From NCBI RefSeq assembly GCF_020217185.1, contig NZ_JAIWNX010000121.1, positions 1 through 10,000 of the forward strand: 10,000 nt of DNA, in the 5' to 3' direction. Made by a program: the position numbers and the translations under genes. Below are positions 1-7,314 of this stretch, piece after piece. This stretch comes from Asticcacaulis sp. Its GTDB lineage: Bacteria; Pseudomonadota; Alphaproteobacteria; Caulobacterales; Caulobacteraceae. The notes under the pieces were generated by a model that was given only the letters and a program-made list of their open reading frames with translations, did no database searches and was not told the DNA's origin. The first letter of the stretch is position 1. Every line of letters starts with the position of its first letter.

Positions 1-631
1 CGCCCGCCTGGGGTCGCGTGATGCCGGTGACCTTGCCTGAGGTCTGGATGCGCTCGGCCTCGATCATCGCCGCGGGTTCGACCGTGATGCTGTGATTGGC
101 GTGTATGGCGCAGCCGGGAGCCCTGATCTGGGCTGTGTTTTGCACACTCAGGCCACCGTCCTGCGTTTGCAGCACGCACAGGGGCGTTTTCTGCATGTTT
201 TCGGCGCGCGCCTTCACGGTCAGTTGCGCGCCGAACCCTATGGCGCTGAAGATCGGTTTACGCTGGGCAACCCCCGTCACCTCGACCACGCCCTCCGGCA
301 GGTCGGCCGTAGCGGTAAAGTCCACGGTCAACCCCTCAGGCAGGGGGTTGGCCTGAAGATAGGCGGTCTGGCTGGCAAAGGCGGTTATGCCGGAAGTGTT
401 TTGCCCATAGGTCGCCAGAGTCAGCCGACTGGCCCCCGCCAGTGCACCGGCGTCGGCGGCGTCCTGCAGCAGGCTCTTGTCGCGATTGAAGGCGTTCAGC
501 TCGATCGCTCCGCCGACGACCAGCATCACAGGCACGGCCAGCATAGCCACCGTGATACCGGCGTGCCCGTCACGGACCCCCGGAAAGCGCTTCAGCAAGC
601 GCGCATAGCGATCAAACCGGTCTGATCTCAT
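1..631 (-). CDS. TadG-like Flp/Tad pilus-assembly protein, N-terminal part (partial)
   Basis: The reading frame opens at the ATG read leftwards from 631 and stays open to the window edge (210 codons seen, C-terminus missing). Residues about 24-44 form one hydrophobic helix (AGITVAMLAVPVMLVVGG). It is followed by LLQDAADAGALAGAS, the signature of the Tad N-terminal domain found in TadE/TadG pseudopilin-like proteins. Further on, a segment around CVLQTQDGGLSVQNTAQI, then a second Cys and IHANHS, matches the extracytoplasmic part of TadG-related proteins. In the family these are inner-membrane-anchored proteins that work with the Tad secretion machinery building Flp pili for adhesion; no other tad gene is visible here. 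An AAGG element sits 5 nt before the ATG and supports the start. It is divergent from the kinase gene. The family call is firm; the exact paralogue is not known. Confidence 0.85.
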   Translation of the reverse strand, partial: MRSDRFDRYARLLKRFPGVRDGHAGITVAMLAVPVMLVVGGAIELNAFNRDKSLLQDAADAGALAGASRLTLATYGQNTSGITAFASQTAYLQANPLPEGLTVDFTATADLPEGVVEVTGVAQRKPIFSAIGFGAQLTVKARAENMQKTPLCVLQTQDGGLSVQNTAQIRAPGCAIHANHSITVEPAAMIEAERIQTSGKVTGITRPQAG

Positions 632-781
632 GTCAGCCTTGTAACACGGGCCTGTTAACAGCCCCTTTCCACAGCCTAAACGTCTGTATTTTTATGCGTT
701 TTTTATATAACTCCGCGATGCGACAAAAGCGCCCGGTAAAACCGGTTTCCCCTTTGGCGAGACATGCTTTAGCGTCTGCCT
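632..781. promoter_or_regulatory. Divergent promoter region between the tadG-like and kinase genes
   Basis: This 150-base non-coding gap must hold the promoters of both flanking genes. An AT-rich core lies at about 688-711 and includes TATATAA at 704-710, which could supply a -10 element, but I see no convincing -35 partner on either strand. A 10-bp perfect palindrome, AAACCGGTTT, lies at 739-748 and overlaps a CCGGT-AAA-ACCGG hairpin at 733-745; it could be an operator for the kinase gene. No clear CtrA full site (TTAA-N7-TTAA) was found. No strong ribosome-binding sequence precedes the kinase ATG. Confidence 0.35.
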
Positions 782-3700
782 ATGCGCTCAGACGCCCGAA
801 TCACTACCTCACGCCGACGTCAGCCGGGTTTCCATAGTCGGTTGAACCGGCTGGTTATTGGCTGCGTGCTGCTGGCCTGTCTGCCGGTAGCGGCGCTGTT
901 TGTGGTCAATGAGGCCCATCGCTATGGCGAAACGCGCTGGTCCACGCTGAAGGCCGCTGCCGACGTGCTGGCGTCCAGCGCCTCGGAAAGCGTCGAAACG
1001 GGCGACGCGCAAGGGGCGTTCCGCGCTTTGCGCGCCGTTACGCGCACGCCCGGCATCGTCTATGCGCGGGTGGAGACGGTGCAGGGCGTGCTGGCCGAAA
1101 CCGGGGCCGGGGTGCGTCTGAAATCCGATGTCAGCATCGAAGACAAGGGCAAGACGCCGTCGCTCAGCCACCTTCTGACCACGGGTTCCATCGAAATCCG
1201 CTCGCCCATCCGCCACGAAGGCCGCACGCTGGGCCACGTGGTGGTGGTGCATAAGGCCAGCGGCCTCAGCGCCGGGCTGCTGAGCACGCTGGCCGGTATC
1301 GGCCTGATGGCGGTGGCGGCCGCAGCCATTGCGCTGCTCGTCGCCAACCGGCTGCAACACCGCCTTGTCAAACCGCTGACCGATCTCACCGAGACGCTCG
1401 CCACGGTGACGCAGAGCGGGCAGTTCACGCGCGTCGAGACCGAGGCTGAGGATGAGGTGCGCACGCTGGTGGACGGCTTCAACCTGATGGCCGAAGCCAT
1501 CGACAAGCGCGACCGGCAGATCGAAGCCCACGTGCAGCACCTTGAGGACGAGGTCGCTGCCCGCACCGAAGACTATCGGCTGGCCCGCGACGAAGCCAAC
1601 GCCGCCAACGCCGCCAAGTCCGAGTTTCTGGCGACCATGAGCCATGAAATCCGCACGCCGATGAACGGCGTGATGGTCATGGCCGAACTGCTGGCCAGCG
1701 AGCCCTTGCCGCCCAAGGCGCGTCGCCACGCCGACACCATCGTGCGTTCCGGGCGCAATTTGCTTTCCGTTATCAACGACATCCTCGACTTCTCCAAGAT
1801 CGAGGCCGGGCGCATGGACGTCGAAATCAGCGACGTCGATGTGGTGGACCTGATCGACGAGGTGGTGGCCCTGTTCCACGACCGGGCGCGCGACAAGGGG
1901 CTGGAACTGGTCGCTTTTGTGCATCCGGACGCGCCGCGCCGGGTGCCCGCCGATACGGTGCGGCTGGGGCAGGTCATTGCCAATCTGGTGTCCAACGCCA
2001 TTAAATTTACCGAACGCGGACGGGTGACGCTGAAACTGTTGCCCGACCGTCATCCGGAGCACTGGCGGCTGGTGGTCTCTGACACCGGCATTGGCATTGC
2101 GGCGGACAAGCTCGATAGCGTGTTCGGTGCCTTCACGCAGGAAGACCAGACCACGACGCGGCGCTTCGGCGGCACGGGGCTGGGCCTGTCGATCGCCAAA
2201 CGGCTGGTCGAGGCCATGCACGGGGCCATCGCCGTCAGCAGCGAACAGGGCAAGGGGACGTCGTTTCATGTGCGGCTGCCGCGTCAGGCGGACGCCCCGA
2301 CCGCCGCCCCGCCGCGTCTTACGGCCCCCGCCCGACTGCATCTGGCGGTCGCGGCCCCGGCTCTGGCCCACGCGCTGAAAGCCCGACTGGAAGCGGCCGG
2401 GTTCACCCTCGGCACCGAAGCCCCCCACCTTATTCTGGCCGATGCAGACCACCGCGAGTCTCTTGCCGCCGAAGCCGCGCCGCTGGTCCTGCTGGCCGAT
2501 ATCCGCGACGCAGAGGCCGAGCTGTGGCGCGAAGACGGACGCTGCGCGGCGGTGCTTGGCCTGCCCTTGAGCCACAGCGACCTTGACCGCCTGATCACCG
2601 CCTTTGCCGCAGGCGCCCCCCTGCACGTGGACGCGTCAGACACGCCTGCAACCGTTGGCGTCAACTACCCTGCCGCCCGCGTGCTGGTCGCCGACGATGC
2701 CGAGGTCAATCTGGAGGTGGCGCGTGAATCGCTCAGCCGCTTTGGCATTTCCTGCGTCACCGCTGCCAACGGGGCCGAGGCCCTGAGGCAGATGGAGACG
2801 CAGGCGTTTGATCTGGTGCTGATGGACGGCTCCATGCCGCACATGGACGGCTTTGAGGCCACGCGGCGCTGGCGGGCGAACGAAGGCGAGGCGCACCTGC
2901 CCATCGTCGCCCTGACAGCGCACGTGGTGGGTAAGGCCGCCGAGGAATGGCGGGCCGCCGGTATGGACGCCGTGCTGCACAAGCCTTTCACGCTGGCCGC
3001 GCTCGGCGAGGTGCTGAACCGCTTCCTGCCGCATCTGGCGGTGACCGTCGAAGGGCTGGCGGCGGAAATGCCGGTGCCCGATCCCACCCCGCTGGCGGCG
3101 GGTGAGTGGCTGGGCCCCGGCTTTACGGCTTTGCTGAAAGAGGCCGCCCCCTTCCGCGATCGCGTGGTCGAACTTTACCGTTCCCACGCGCCGGTCACCC
3201 TGAAAACGCTGGTGGCCGCCCTGAAAGACGAAGACGCCCATCAGGTGTCGTCCGCCGCCCACGCCCTGCGCTCGATGAGCCTCAATCTGGGGGCGCGGCG
3301 GCTGGCCGATCTGGCCGGCAGTATCGAGGCACTGGCGCGACAGACGCCGCCCGATCTGCGATTGGGGGATGGCGAAGCGCTGACCGACGCGCTGGCGGCT
3401 ACGCTGGCCGAAATGGCGCAGCGCCTGCCTTCGCCCGTGCCGGTCGCTGCGCCCACCTTCAATGATGAGGACGCGACCCTGCTGCGGCGTCTGGATGCCG
3501 TTCTGGCGCATGGGCGGCTCGATGTCGTCTATCAGCCGATCTATGACCGCCTAGGCGAAACCATTATCTCCGCCGAATGTCTGGTCCGCTGGCCCGCCGA
3601 AGACCCCAACCCCGTCACCCCGGCCCTGTTCGTGCCGCTGGCTGAGCGCAGCGGGCGCATTATTGGGATCGGCAAGCGCGTGCGTGAGATCGTCTTCGCC

Positions 3701-4276
3701 GACGCCAGACGGCTGGGTGACCTGCCGCTGGCCATCAATGTGTCGCCGGTCGAGCTTGATCAGCCGGAGTTTGAGGCCGATCTGCTGGCGTCGGTGCGTG
3801 AGGCCGGACTGCACCCGTCGCGCTTTGTGATCGAGGTGACCGAAACGGCCATCCTCGGTGATCCGGAGCGTATGAACAGGCTGTTTGAGCGCTTACGCGC
3901 GCACGGCTTCCGCCTGGCGCTCGACGACTTCGGCGTTGGCTATTCGTCGCTGACCGCCCTGCACCGCCACCCCTTCGACAAGATCAAGATTGATCAGGAA
4001 TTTGTGCGCGGACTGGACGGCGAAGCGCGCAAGGCGCTGGAGGCGCTGGCCATCATTCAGGCCGTGTCCGGTATTGGCCGCGCCTTCGGGATGCAGGTGG
4101 TGGCCGAAGGGGTCGAAACCGCGACCCAGCATCAGCACCTCAAGGCCGCAGGCGTACACGCCATGCAGGGCTACCTCTTCTCGCGCCCGCTGCGCATAGA
4201 GGCCATGATCGAGCGTCTGTCGCCTGCGCCTTTAGCGGAGTCAACGCCGCGACCGGGGTATTCGGCGTCCTCGTGA
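782..4276 (+). CDS. Membrane hybrid histidine kinase with pseudo-receiver, receiver, HPt and EAL phosphodiesterase domains
   Basis: An 1164-residue inner-membrane signalling protein. Helix 1 is at ~22-42, a periplasmic sensor (CHASE8-like) at ~43-165, helix 2 at ~167-188, then HAMP (~189-245) and a short coiled coil. HisKA has phosphorylatable H288 in SHEIRTPMNG. The ATPase domain (~385-500) has the N box around N401-N405, D434 in DTGIGI, and GGTGLGLS at 463-470. Residues ~515-612 look like a decayed receiver. A complete receiver follows (D638/D639, phosphoacceptor D682, T712, K734). An HPt domain (~776-855) has H827 in HALRSMSLNLG. A C-terminal EAL domain (~900-1148) keeps E932, N986, E1018, D1048/D1049, K1069, E1109 and Q1129, so it should hydrolyse c-di-GMP. 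Phosphate would pass H288 to D682 to H827; control of the EAL domain is inferred. An in-frame TAG at 770-772 leaves 782 as the first Met. The gene converges on tonB 24 nt away. Confidence 0.96.
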   Translation: MRSDARITTSRRRQPGFHSRLNRLVIGCVLLACLPVAALFVVNEAHRYGETRWSTLKAAADVLASSASESVETGDAQGAFRALRAVTRTPGIVYARVETVQGVLAETGAGVRLKSDVSIEDKGKTPSLSHLLTTGSIEIRSPIRHEGRTLGHVVVVHKASGLSAGLLSTLAGIGLMAVAAAAIALLVANRLQHRLVKPLTDLTETLATVTQSGQFTRVETEAEDEVRTLVDGFNLMAEAIDKRDRQIEAHVQHLEDEVAARTEDYRLARDEANAANAAKSEFLATMSHEIRTPMNGVMVMAELLASEPLPPKARRHADTIVRSGRNLLSVINDILDFSKIEAGRMDVEISDVDVVDLIDEVVALFHDRARDKGLELVAFVHPDAPRRVPADTVRLGQVIANLVSNAIKFTERGRVTLKLLPDRHPEHWRLVVSDTGIGIAADKLDSVFGAFTQEDQTTTRRFGGTGLGLSIAKRLVEAMHGAIAVSSEQGKGTSFHVRLPRQADAPTAAPPRLTAPARLHLAVAAPALAHALKARLEAAGFTLGTEAPHLILADADHRESLAAEAAPLVLLADIRDAEAELWREDGRCAAVLGLPLSHSDLDRLITAFAAGAPLHVDASDTPATVGVNYPAARVLVADDAEVNLEVARESLSRFGISCVTAANGAEALRQMETQAFDLVLMDGSMPHMDGFEATRRWRANEGEAHLPIVALTAHVVGKAAEEWRAAGMDAVLHKPFTLAALGEVLNRFLPHLAVTVEGLAAEMPVPDPTPLAAGEWLGPGFTALLKEAAPFRDRVVELYRSHAPVTLKTLVAALKDEDAHQVSSAAHALRSMSLNLGARRLADLAGSIEALARQTPPDLRLGDGEALTDALAATLAEMAQRLPSPVPVAAPTFNDEDATLLRRLDAVLAHGRLDVVYQPIYDRLGETIISAECLVRWPAEDPNPVTPALFVPLAERSGRIIGIGKRVREIVFADARRLGDLPLAINVSPVELDQPEFEADLLASVREAGLHPSRFVIEVTETAILGDPERMNRLFERLRAHGFRLALDDFGVGYSSLTALHRHPFDKIKIDQEFVRGLDGEARKALEALAIIQAVSGIGRAFGMQVVAEGVETATQHQHLKAAGVHAMQGYLFSRPLRIEAMIERLSPAPLAESTPRPGYSASS

Positions 4277-4300
4277 CGTTCTTTCGCCCCAGACATTTTG

Positions 4301-5020
4301 TCAGTCCGTAAGGCTGAAACGCGTGGCGAAGGTCAGGGACAGAACCTCACCCGCCACGGAATCCGGGGGGCGTGGCAGGGGCTGGGCGTCGCTCAGCATG
4401 GCCAGCGCGGCGCGGTCAATGTCGGCTGAGCCCGATCCGCGCTCGATCCGCGACGTCAGGACGCGGCCCTGGCGATCCATCTGAAAGCTGAGGAGGACCT
4501 CGCCTTCGATGCGACGGCGTTTGGCCTGCGGCGGATAGAGTTTGAACTGTTCGATATGGTGGCGCAAACGGGCGGCATAGGCCGCTGGGGGCGGGCCTTG
4601 TAACGCGCTCTGGCGCGGCGCACCGGCTGCGGCGGGTGGGAAGGTAGAGGCCGCAGACGCAGGCGCACCCGCCGACGGAGGGACCGCGGCGGGCTCGGTC
4701 CGAGCGAAGGCCGGGGCCGCTTGCGCTGAGGGCATGGCGGCCACGGGTGCCGACGAAGACAACGGCTGCGGCGTCGAACCCGCTGTCTGGATAGGCTGTA
4801 CAGAGGGTTTGATAGCCGCAGAGGGGGGTGTCTGAGCCTCTGCCGCTGACGGGGCCGTCTTCGCCACGGCCGGGCGCATCTCCATTGCCACCTCAAACAC
4901 GGGCACCTCCACCGGCGGGGGCGTTGGCTGAGGCGCCAGCCCCGCCACGGCCAGCAGGAAGCCCCCGTTCACCAGAACGGAGGCCCCGACAGCCAGGCTT
5001 TTTTGACCCTTGCTCGTCAC
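4301..5020 (-). CDS. tonB: TonB-family energy transducer
   Basis: A 239-residue protein of the usual TonB layout. The N-terminal cytoplasmic/transmembrane anchor is residues ~9-29. A long Pro/Ala/Ser-rich periplasmic linker (~30-147) follows, then a TonB C-terminal domain (~148-232) with YPPQAKRR, IEGEVLLSF, DRQGRV, SGSADIDRAAL and the PLPRPP turn. TonB couples the proton-motive force, harvested by ExbB/ExbD, to outer-membrane receptors. No exbB/exbD lies in the window, so it must borrow a complex encoded elsewhere. The transmembrane motif reads SVLVNGG where E. coli TonB has SVCIHGA, placing Asn18 at the functional His20 position. The start is GTG (complement of 5018-5020), 8 nt after the receptor stop. 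No Shine-Dalgarno sequence is evident, which suggests translational coupling to the receptor. Its likely partner is that receptor. Confidence 0.93.
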   Translation of the reverse strand: MTSKGQKSLAVGASVLVNGGFLLAVAGLAPQPTPPPVEVPVFEVAMEMRPAVAKTAPSAAEAQTPPSAAIKPSVQPIQTAGSTPQPLSSSAPVAAMPSAQAAPAFARTEPAAVPPSAGAPASAASTFPPAAAGAPRQSALQGPPPAAYAARLRHHIEQFKLYPPQAKRRRIEGEVLLSFQMDRQGRVLTSRIERGSGSADIDRAALAMLSDAQPLPRPPDSVAGEVLSLTFATRFSLTD

Positions 5021-5028
5021 CGCTGGTT

Positions 5029-7119
5029 TCAGAACGTTTTGGCGAGGCTCAGGCGGACCGTCTGACCCGCGGCTGGCAGATAGCTGAGGTGCGGCTGATA
5101 ATAGGTGTCGAAGATATTGTCCCAGTTCAGGCGCGCCTCGATCCCGGCCAGCGGGCCGGACAGCGGGCGATAGGTGGCAAACAGGTTATGCACCGTATAG
5201 GACTTGCTGGTGGCCGAAACGACGCCGGTGGTAGCGTTGTAGCTATACTGTTTGTCGGCGATATCGCCCTTCCAGCCGAGCGTTACCCCCTTTTCAGGAA
5301 ACACCCAGCCCGCCGTCAGGTTCAGTTGCTCCGCCGGGATGGTGTTAAACGCGATATTCGTCACCTTGTTATAGCCATTGACCGTGGACCATGCCACGCG
5401 CCCGAAAATACGGTGTGAGGCGTATTCGGCCTCCAGTTCGGCCCCTTCATAGCGCGCTTCGCCGACATTGGTGTAGGCGGAAGCCGTGGTCGAGGTGCGC
5501 GTGACCAGGTTTTTGATGTCGTTCTGGAACACGGTCAGCTTGAGGTTCAGCCCATCGCCCTTGCTGAACAGACCGCGCTTCGAATAGCTGGCGCCCACCT
5601 CGCGGTTTTCCGACTCTTCCGGCTTGAGATTGAGGCTGATGGTCTGGGCCGCACCGCGCGTATAGATCTCATCCAGTACGGGCAGGCGCTCGGTATGCGA
5701 CAGCGAGCCGAACAGTTTGACCTGCTCCGTCAGCGCATAGAGCACCGCCAGCTTGGGCGAGGTGGCGTCCAGTTCGACGGAGGAAGGCACGCCGGTCGTG
5801 CCCACCACATAGGTGCCCGCCCCAGGTTTCAGCTTCGACTTATCGTAGCGGATACCCGGAATAAGGGTCAGCTTGTCCCCGATCAGGATTTCATCCTGCA
5901 CATACAGGCTGACGCGGTTCATATCGCCTTCGGGGTGGGTGGTCGCGCCATTGGTCAGGCTGCCCGTCGCGCTGTAACGCGGGTTGCGGCGCTCCTGATG
6001 ATAGGTCTGCACACCGACGGTCAGAAAGTGCTCGACGGGACCGGTGGTGAAGGTCGAGACGTTCTCCACCTTCGCCTGCACGGTCTTGTAGCTGTACTGC
6101 GAGGTATAGCCGAGCGCGCTGGGTGAAAACTGGTTGTCGCGCTGATCGGTCTTCGATTCGTCGAAGGCGATCTGCGCCTTGAGGTCCAGCCAGTCATTAC
6201 CTTCAAAGGCGTTGTCGTAACCGATCACGTAGTTGGTGTCGTCGGTCTTGCGGCGCACCTGACTGGTCGTAAAGGCCGCCTGCTGATCGTAGATCTGCCA
6301 GGAATCGTCGCTCCATTTCTGCGCCGAGGCCCAGACGCTGTGTTTGCGGTCGCCGCCGATATAGTAGCGGCTCTTGAGCAGCACCGACTCGCCCGCCGCC
6401 TGCGACGGGTTGACGATCTTGCCATTGCCATCGGTGTAGTTGCCGAAGTCGCGCTTGTTGGCGACCAGCAGCACATCGAGGTTTGGCACCGGCTTGGCCG
6501 CCAGAGTCGCCGACAGCAGCGTGCCCTCGCTGTTGCTGTCGTAGCCGCCTTTCAGACGCACCGCGAAGCGATCATCGCCCCTCAGGAAGTCCGAAGCGTC
6601 CTTGGTGGTGAAGTTGACCGTCCCGGCCAGCGCGCCGGAGCCATAGACGGTCGAAGAGGACGGCCCGCGCAGCACCTCAACGCGCTTGTAAAGCTCGGTA
6701 TCGGTGAACAGGCTGCCCATGCGATAGCCCTCAAAGAACTTGGTGACGCCATCGACCGTGAAGACCACCCGGCTGTCCGATTCCGACAGGGCGGTGCCCA
6801 TGCCGCGGATGTTCAGCCCCTGCCCCAGAGATGAGACGCCCCCGGCCGCATCGACCCCGGCCACGCCTTCCAGCAGTTCGCCCACCGTACCGGCCTGCGC
6901 GTTTTCGAGGTCCTCCTGATCGAGCACCGTCACCGACTGCGGCGTATCGGTGGCGACCTTTTCCTTGCCCGCCGAGACGACGATGCGCCCCAGCGACAAC
7001 TGGGTGGTGGCGTCGGCCGTCTTGTCCGCTTCCTGCGCCAGAACCGGCGCGGCAGACAGGATCAGGGCGTTGAGCGCCAGAGCACTGACGGCCGGCAGAC
7101 GGTATGATTTGAGTGACAT
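5029..7119 (-). CDS. TonB-dependent outer-membrane receptor, probably for heme or a ferric chelate
   Basis: A 696-residue receptor from the ATG at 7119. The signal peptide ends near residue 29 (PVLAQEAD). A probable TonB box lies in LSLGRIVVSAG (41-51). The plug domain (~55-175) has NIRGMG, VDGV, VEVLRGPSSSTVYGSGALAG and VNFTTK, and a 22-strand-type barrel runs to the terminal Phe of LSLAKTF. ERLPVLDEIY (477-486) and LNLKPEESENREVG (496-509) occupy the places of the FRAP and NPNL motifs of heme/hemoglobin receptors, but the sequence is diverged and the His usually between them is absent. The plug style therefore suggests that class while the ligand stays open. The frame continues upstream to an ATG at 7275, but that extension runs through both Fur sites and precedes a good signal peptide, so it is rejected. 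Fur sites upstream imply iron repression. It is followed by tonB in the same operon. Confidence 0.95.
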   Translation of the reverse strand: MSLKSYRLPAVSALALNALILSAAPVLAQEADKTADATTQLSLGRIVVSAGKEKVATDTPQSVTVLDQEDLENAQAGTVGELLEGVAGVDAAGGVSSLGQGLNIRGMGTALSESDSRVVFTVDGVTKFFEGYRMGSLFTDTELYKRVEVLRGPSSSTVYGSGALAGTVNFTTKDASDFLRGDDRFAVRLKGGYDSNSEGTLLSATLAAKPVPNLDVLLVANKRDFGNYTDGNGKIVNPSQAAGESVLLKSRYYIGGDRKHSVWASAQKWSDDSWQIYDQQAAFTTSQVRRKTDDTNYVIGYDNAFEGNDWLDLKAQIAFDESKTDQRDNQFSPSALGYTSQYSYKTVQAKVENVSTFTTGPVEHFLTVGVQTYHQERRNPRYSATGSLTNGATTHPEGDMNRVSLYVQDEILIGDKLTLIPGIRYDKSKLKPGAGTYVVGTTGVPSSVELDATSPKLAVLYALTEQVKLFGSLSHTERLPVLDEIYTRGAAQTISLNLKPEESENREVGASYSKRGLFSKGDGLNLKLTVFQNDIKNLVTRTSTTASAYTNVGEARYEGAELEAEYASHRIFGRVAWSTVNGYNKVTNIAFNTIPAEQLNLTAGWVFPEKGVTLGWKGDIADKQYSYNATTGVVSATSKSYTVHNLFATYRPLSGPLAGIEARLNWDNIFDTYYQPHLSYLPAAGQTVRLSLAKTF

Positions 7120-7126
7120 CCCCATA

Positions 7127-7134
7127 CTTCCTTT
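7127..7134 (-). promoter_or_regulatory. Ribosome-binding site that sets the receptor start
   Basis: On the minus strand AAAGGAAG lies 7 nt before the ATG at 7119, ideal spacing. A second in-frame ATG at 7125 is only 1 nt from this element and is a less likely start. Choosing 7119 puts a clean signal peptide at the N-terminus. Confidence 0.8.
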
Positions 7135-7181
7135 CAGAAAAAAAATCGGCTGAGATTCGCCATAGGCCCCACGCCCATAGT

Positions 7182-7196
7182 TGCGAATAATTCTCA
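7182..7196. promoter_or_regulatory. Second Fur-box-like site (downstream in the receptor promoter region)
   Basis: TGCGAAT-A-ATTCTCA fits the 7-1-7 inverted-repeat form of Fur sites, with 6 of 7 arm positions complementary. The right half, ATTCTCA, also occurs around the stronger site at 7249-7267, their centres being 69 bp apart. It lies between the candidate receptor promoter and the receptor start, where bound Fur would block initiation or escape. Assignment rests on resemblance alone. Confidence 0.6.
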
Positions 7197-7206
7197 TTGA
7201 CTCGCC

Positions 7207-7235
7207 GACTACACCCTGAGGCGATGCGACGTCAA
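7207..7235 (-). promoter_or_regulatory. Candidate receptor-tonB promoter
   Basis: On the minus strand TTGACG (complement of 7230-7235) is a near-perfect -35 hexamer. Seventeen bases on is GTAGTC (complement of 7207-7212), a weak -10 that shares the TA and final C of alphaproteobacterial housekeeping promoters. The Fur sites flank it: 7249-7267 just upstream and 7182-7196 just downstream. This placement suits iron repression but is inferred. Confidence 0.35.
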
Positions 7236-7248
7236 GCCACTTGCAAAT

Positions 7249-7267
7249 AATAATGATTCTCATTATT
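7249..7267. promoter_or_regulatory. Fur box (perfect 19-bp palindrome)
   Basis: AATAATGA-TTC-TCATTATT is an exact 8-3-8 inverted repeat and closely follows the classical Fur consensus GATAATGATAATCATTATC. It lies in the region shared by the receptor-tonB operon (minus) and the DUF4198/EF-hand operon (plus), 48 bases before the DUF4198 ATG. Fe-Fur bound here could therefore repress both directions when iron is plentiful. Confidence 0.85.
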
Positions 7268-7314
7268 GGATTCATGTCTTTCGGGCCACAGGGCTCTTTC
7301 AGGGATCACACGAC

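Noticed and set aside
92..625. Plus-strand open frame at the left end.
   Set aside because: The opposite strand encodes a recognisable TadG-like protein; the plus-strand translation is Gly/Arg/His-rich and lacks any motif.
809..2626. A 605-codon open frame on the minus strand opposite the kinase.
   Set aside because: It is antisense to a gene with unmistakable kinase domains, shows no family motifs, and is a usual by-product of high GC codon bias.
4277..4300. A terminator between the convergent kinase and tonB genes.
   Set aside because: Only 24 bases are available and no stem-loop is visible.
5695..6834. Several plus-strand open frames within the receptor gene.
   Set aside because: All lie opposite the receptor barrel and have composition typical of antisense shadows.
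7120..7275. A 52-residue upstream extension of the receptor starting at 7275.
   Set aside because: It reads through both Fur sites and the promoter candidate, has no ribosome-binding site, and would bury the signal peptide; AAAGGAAG before 7119 marks the real start.
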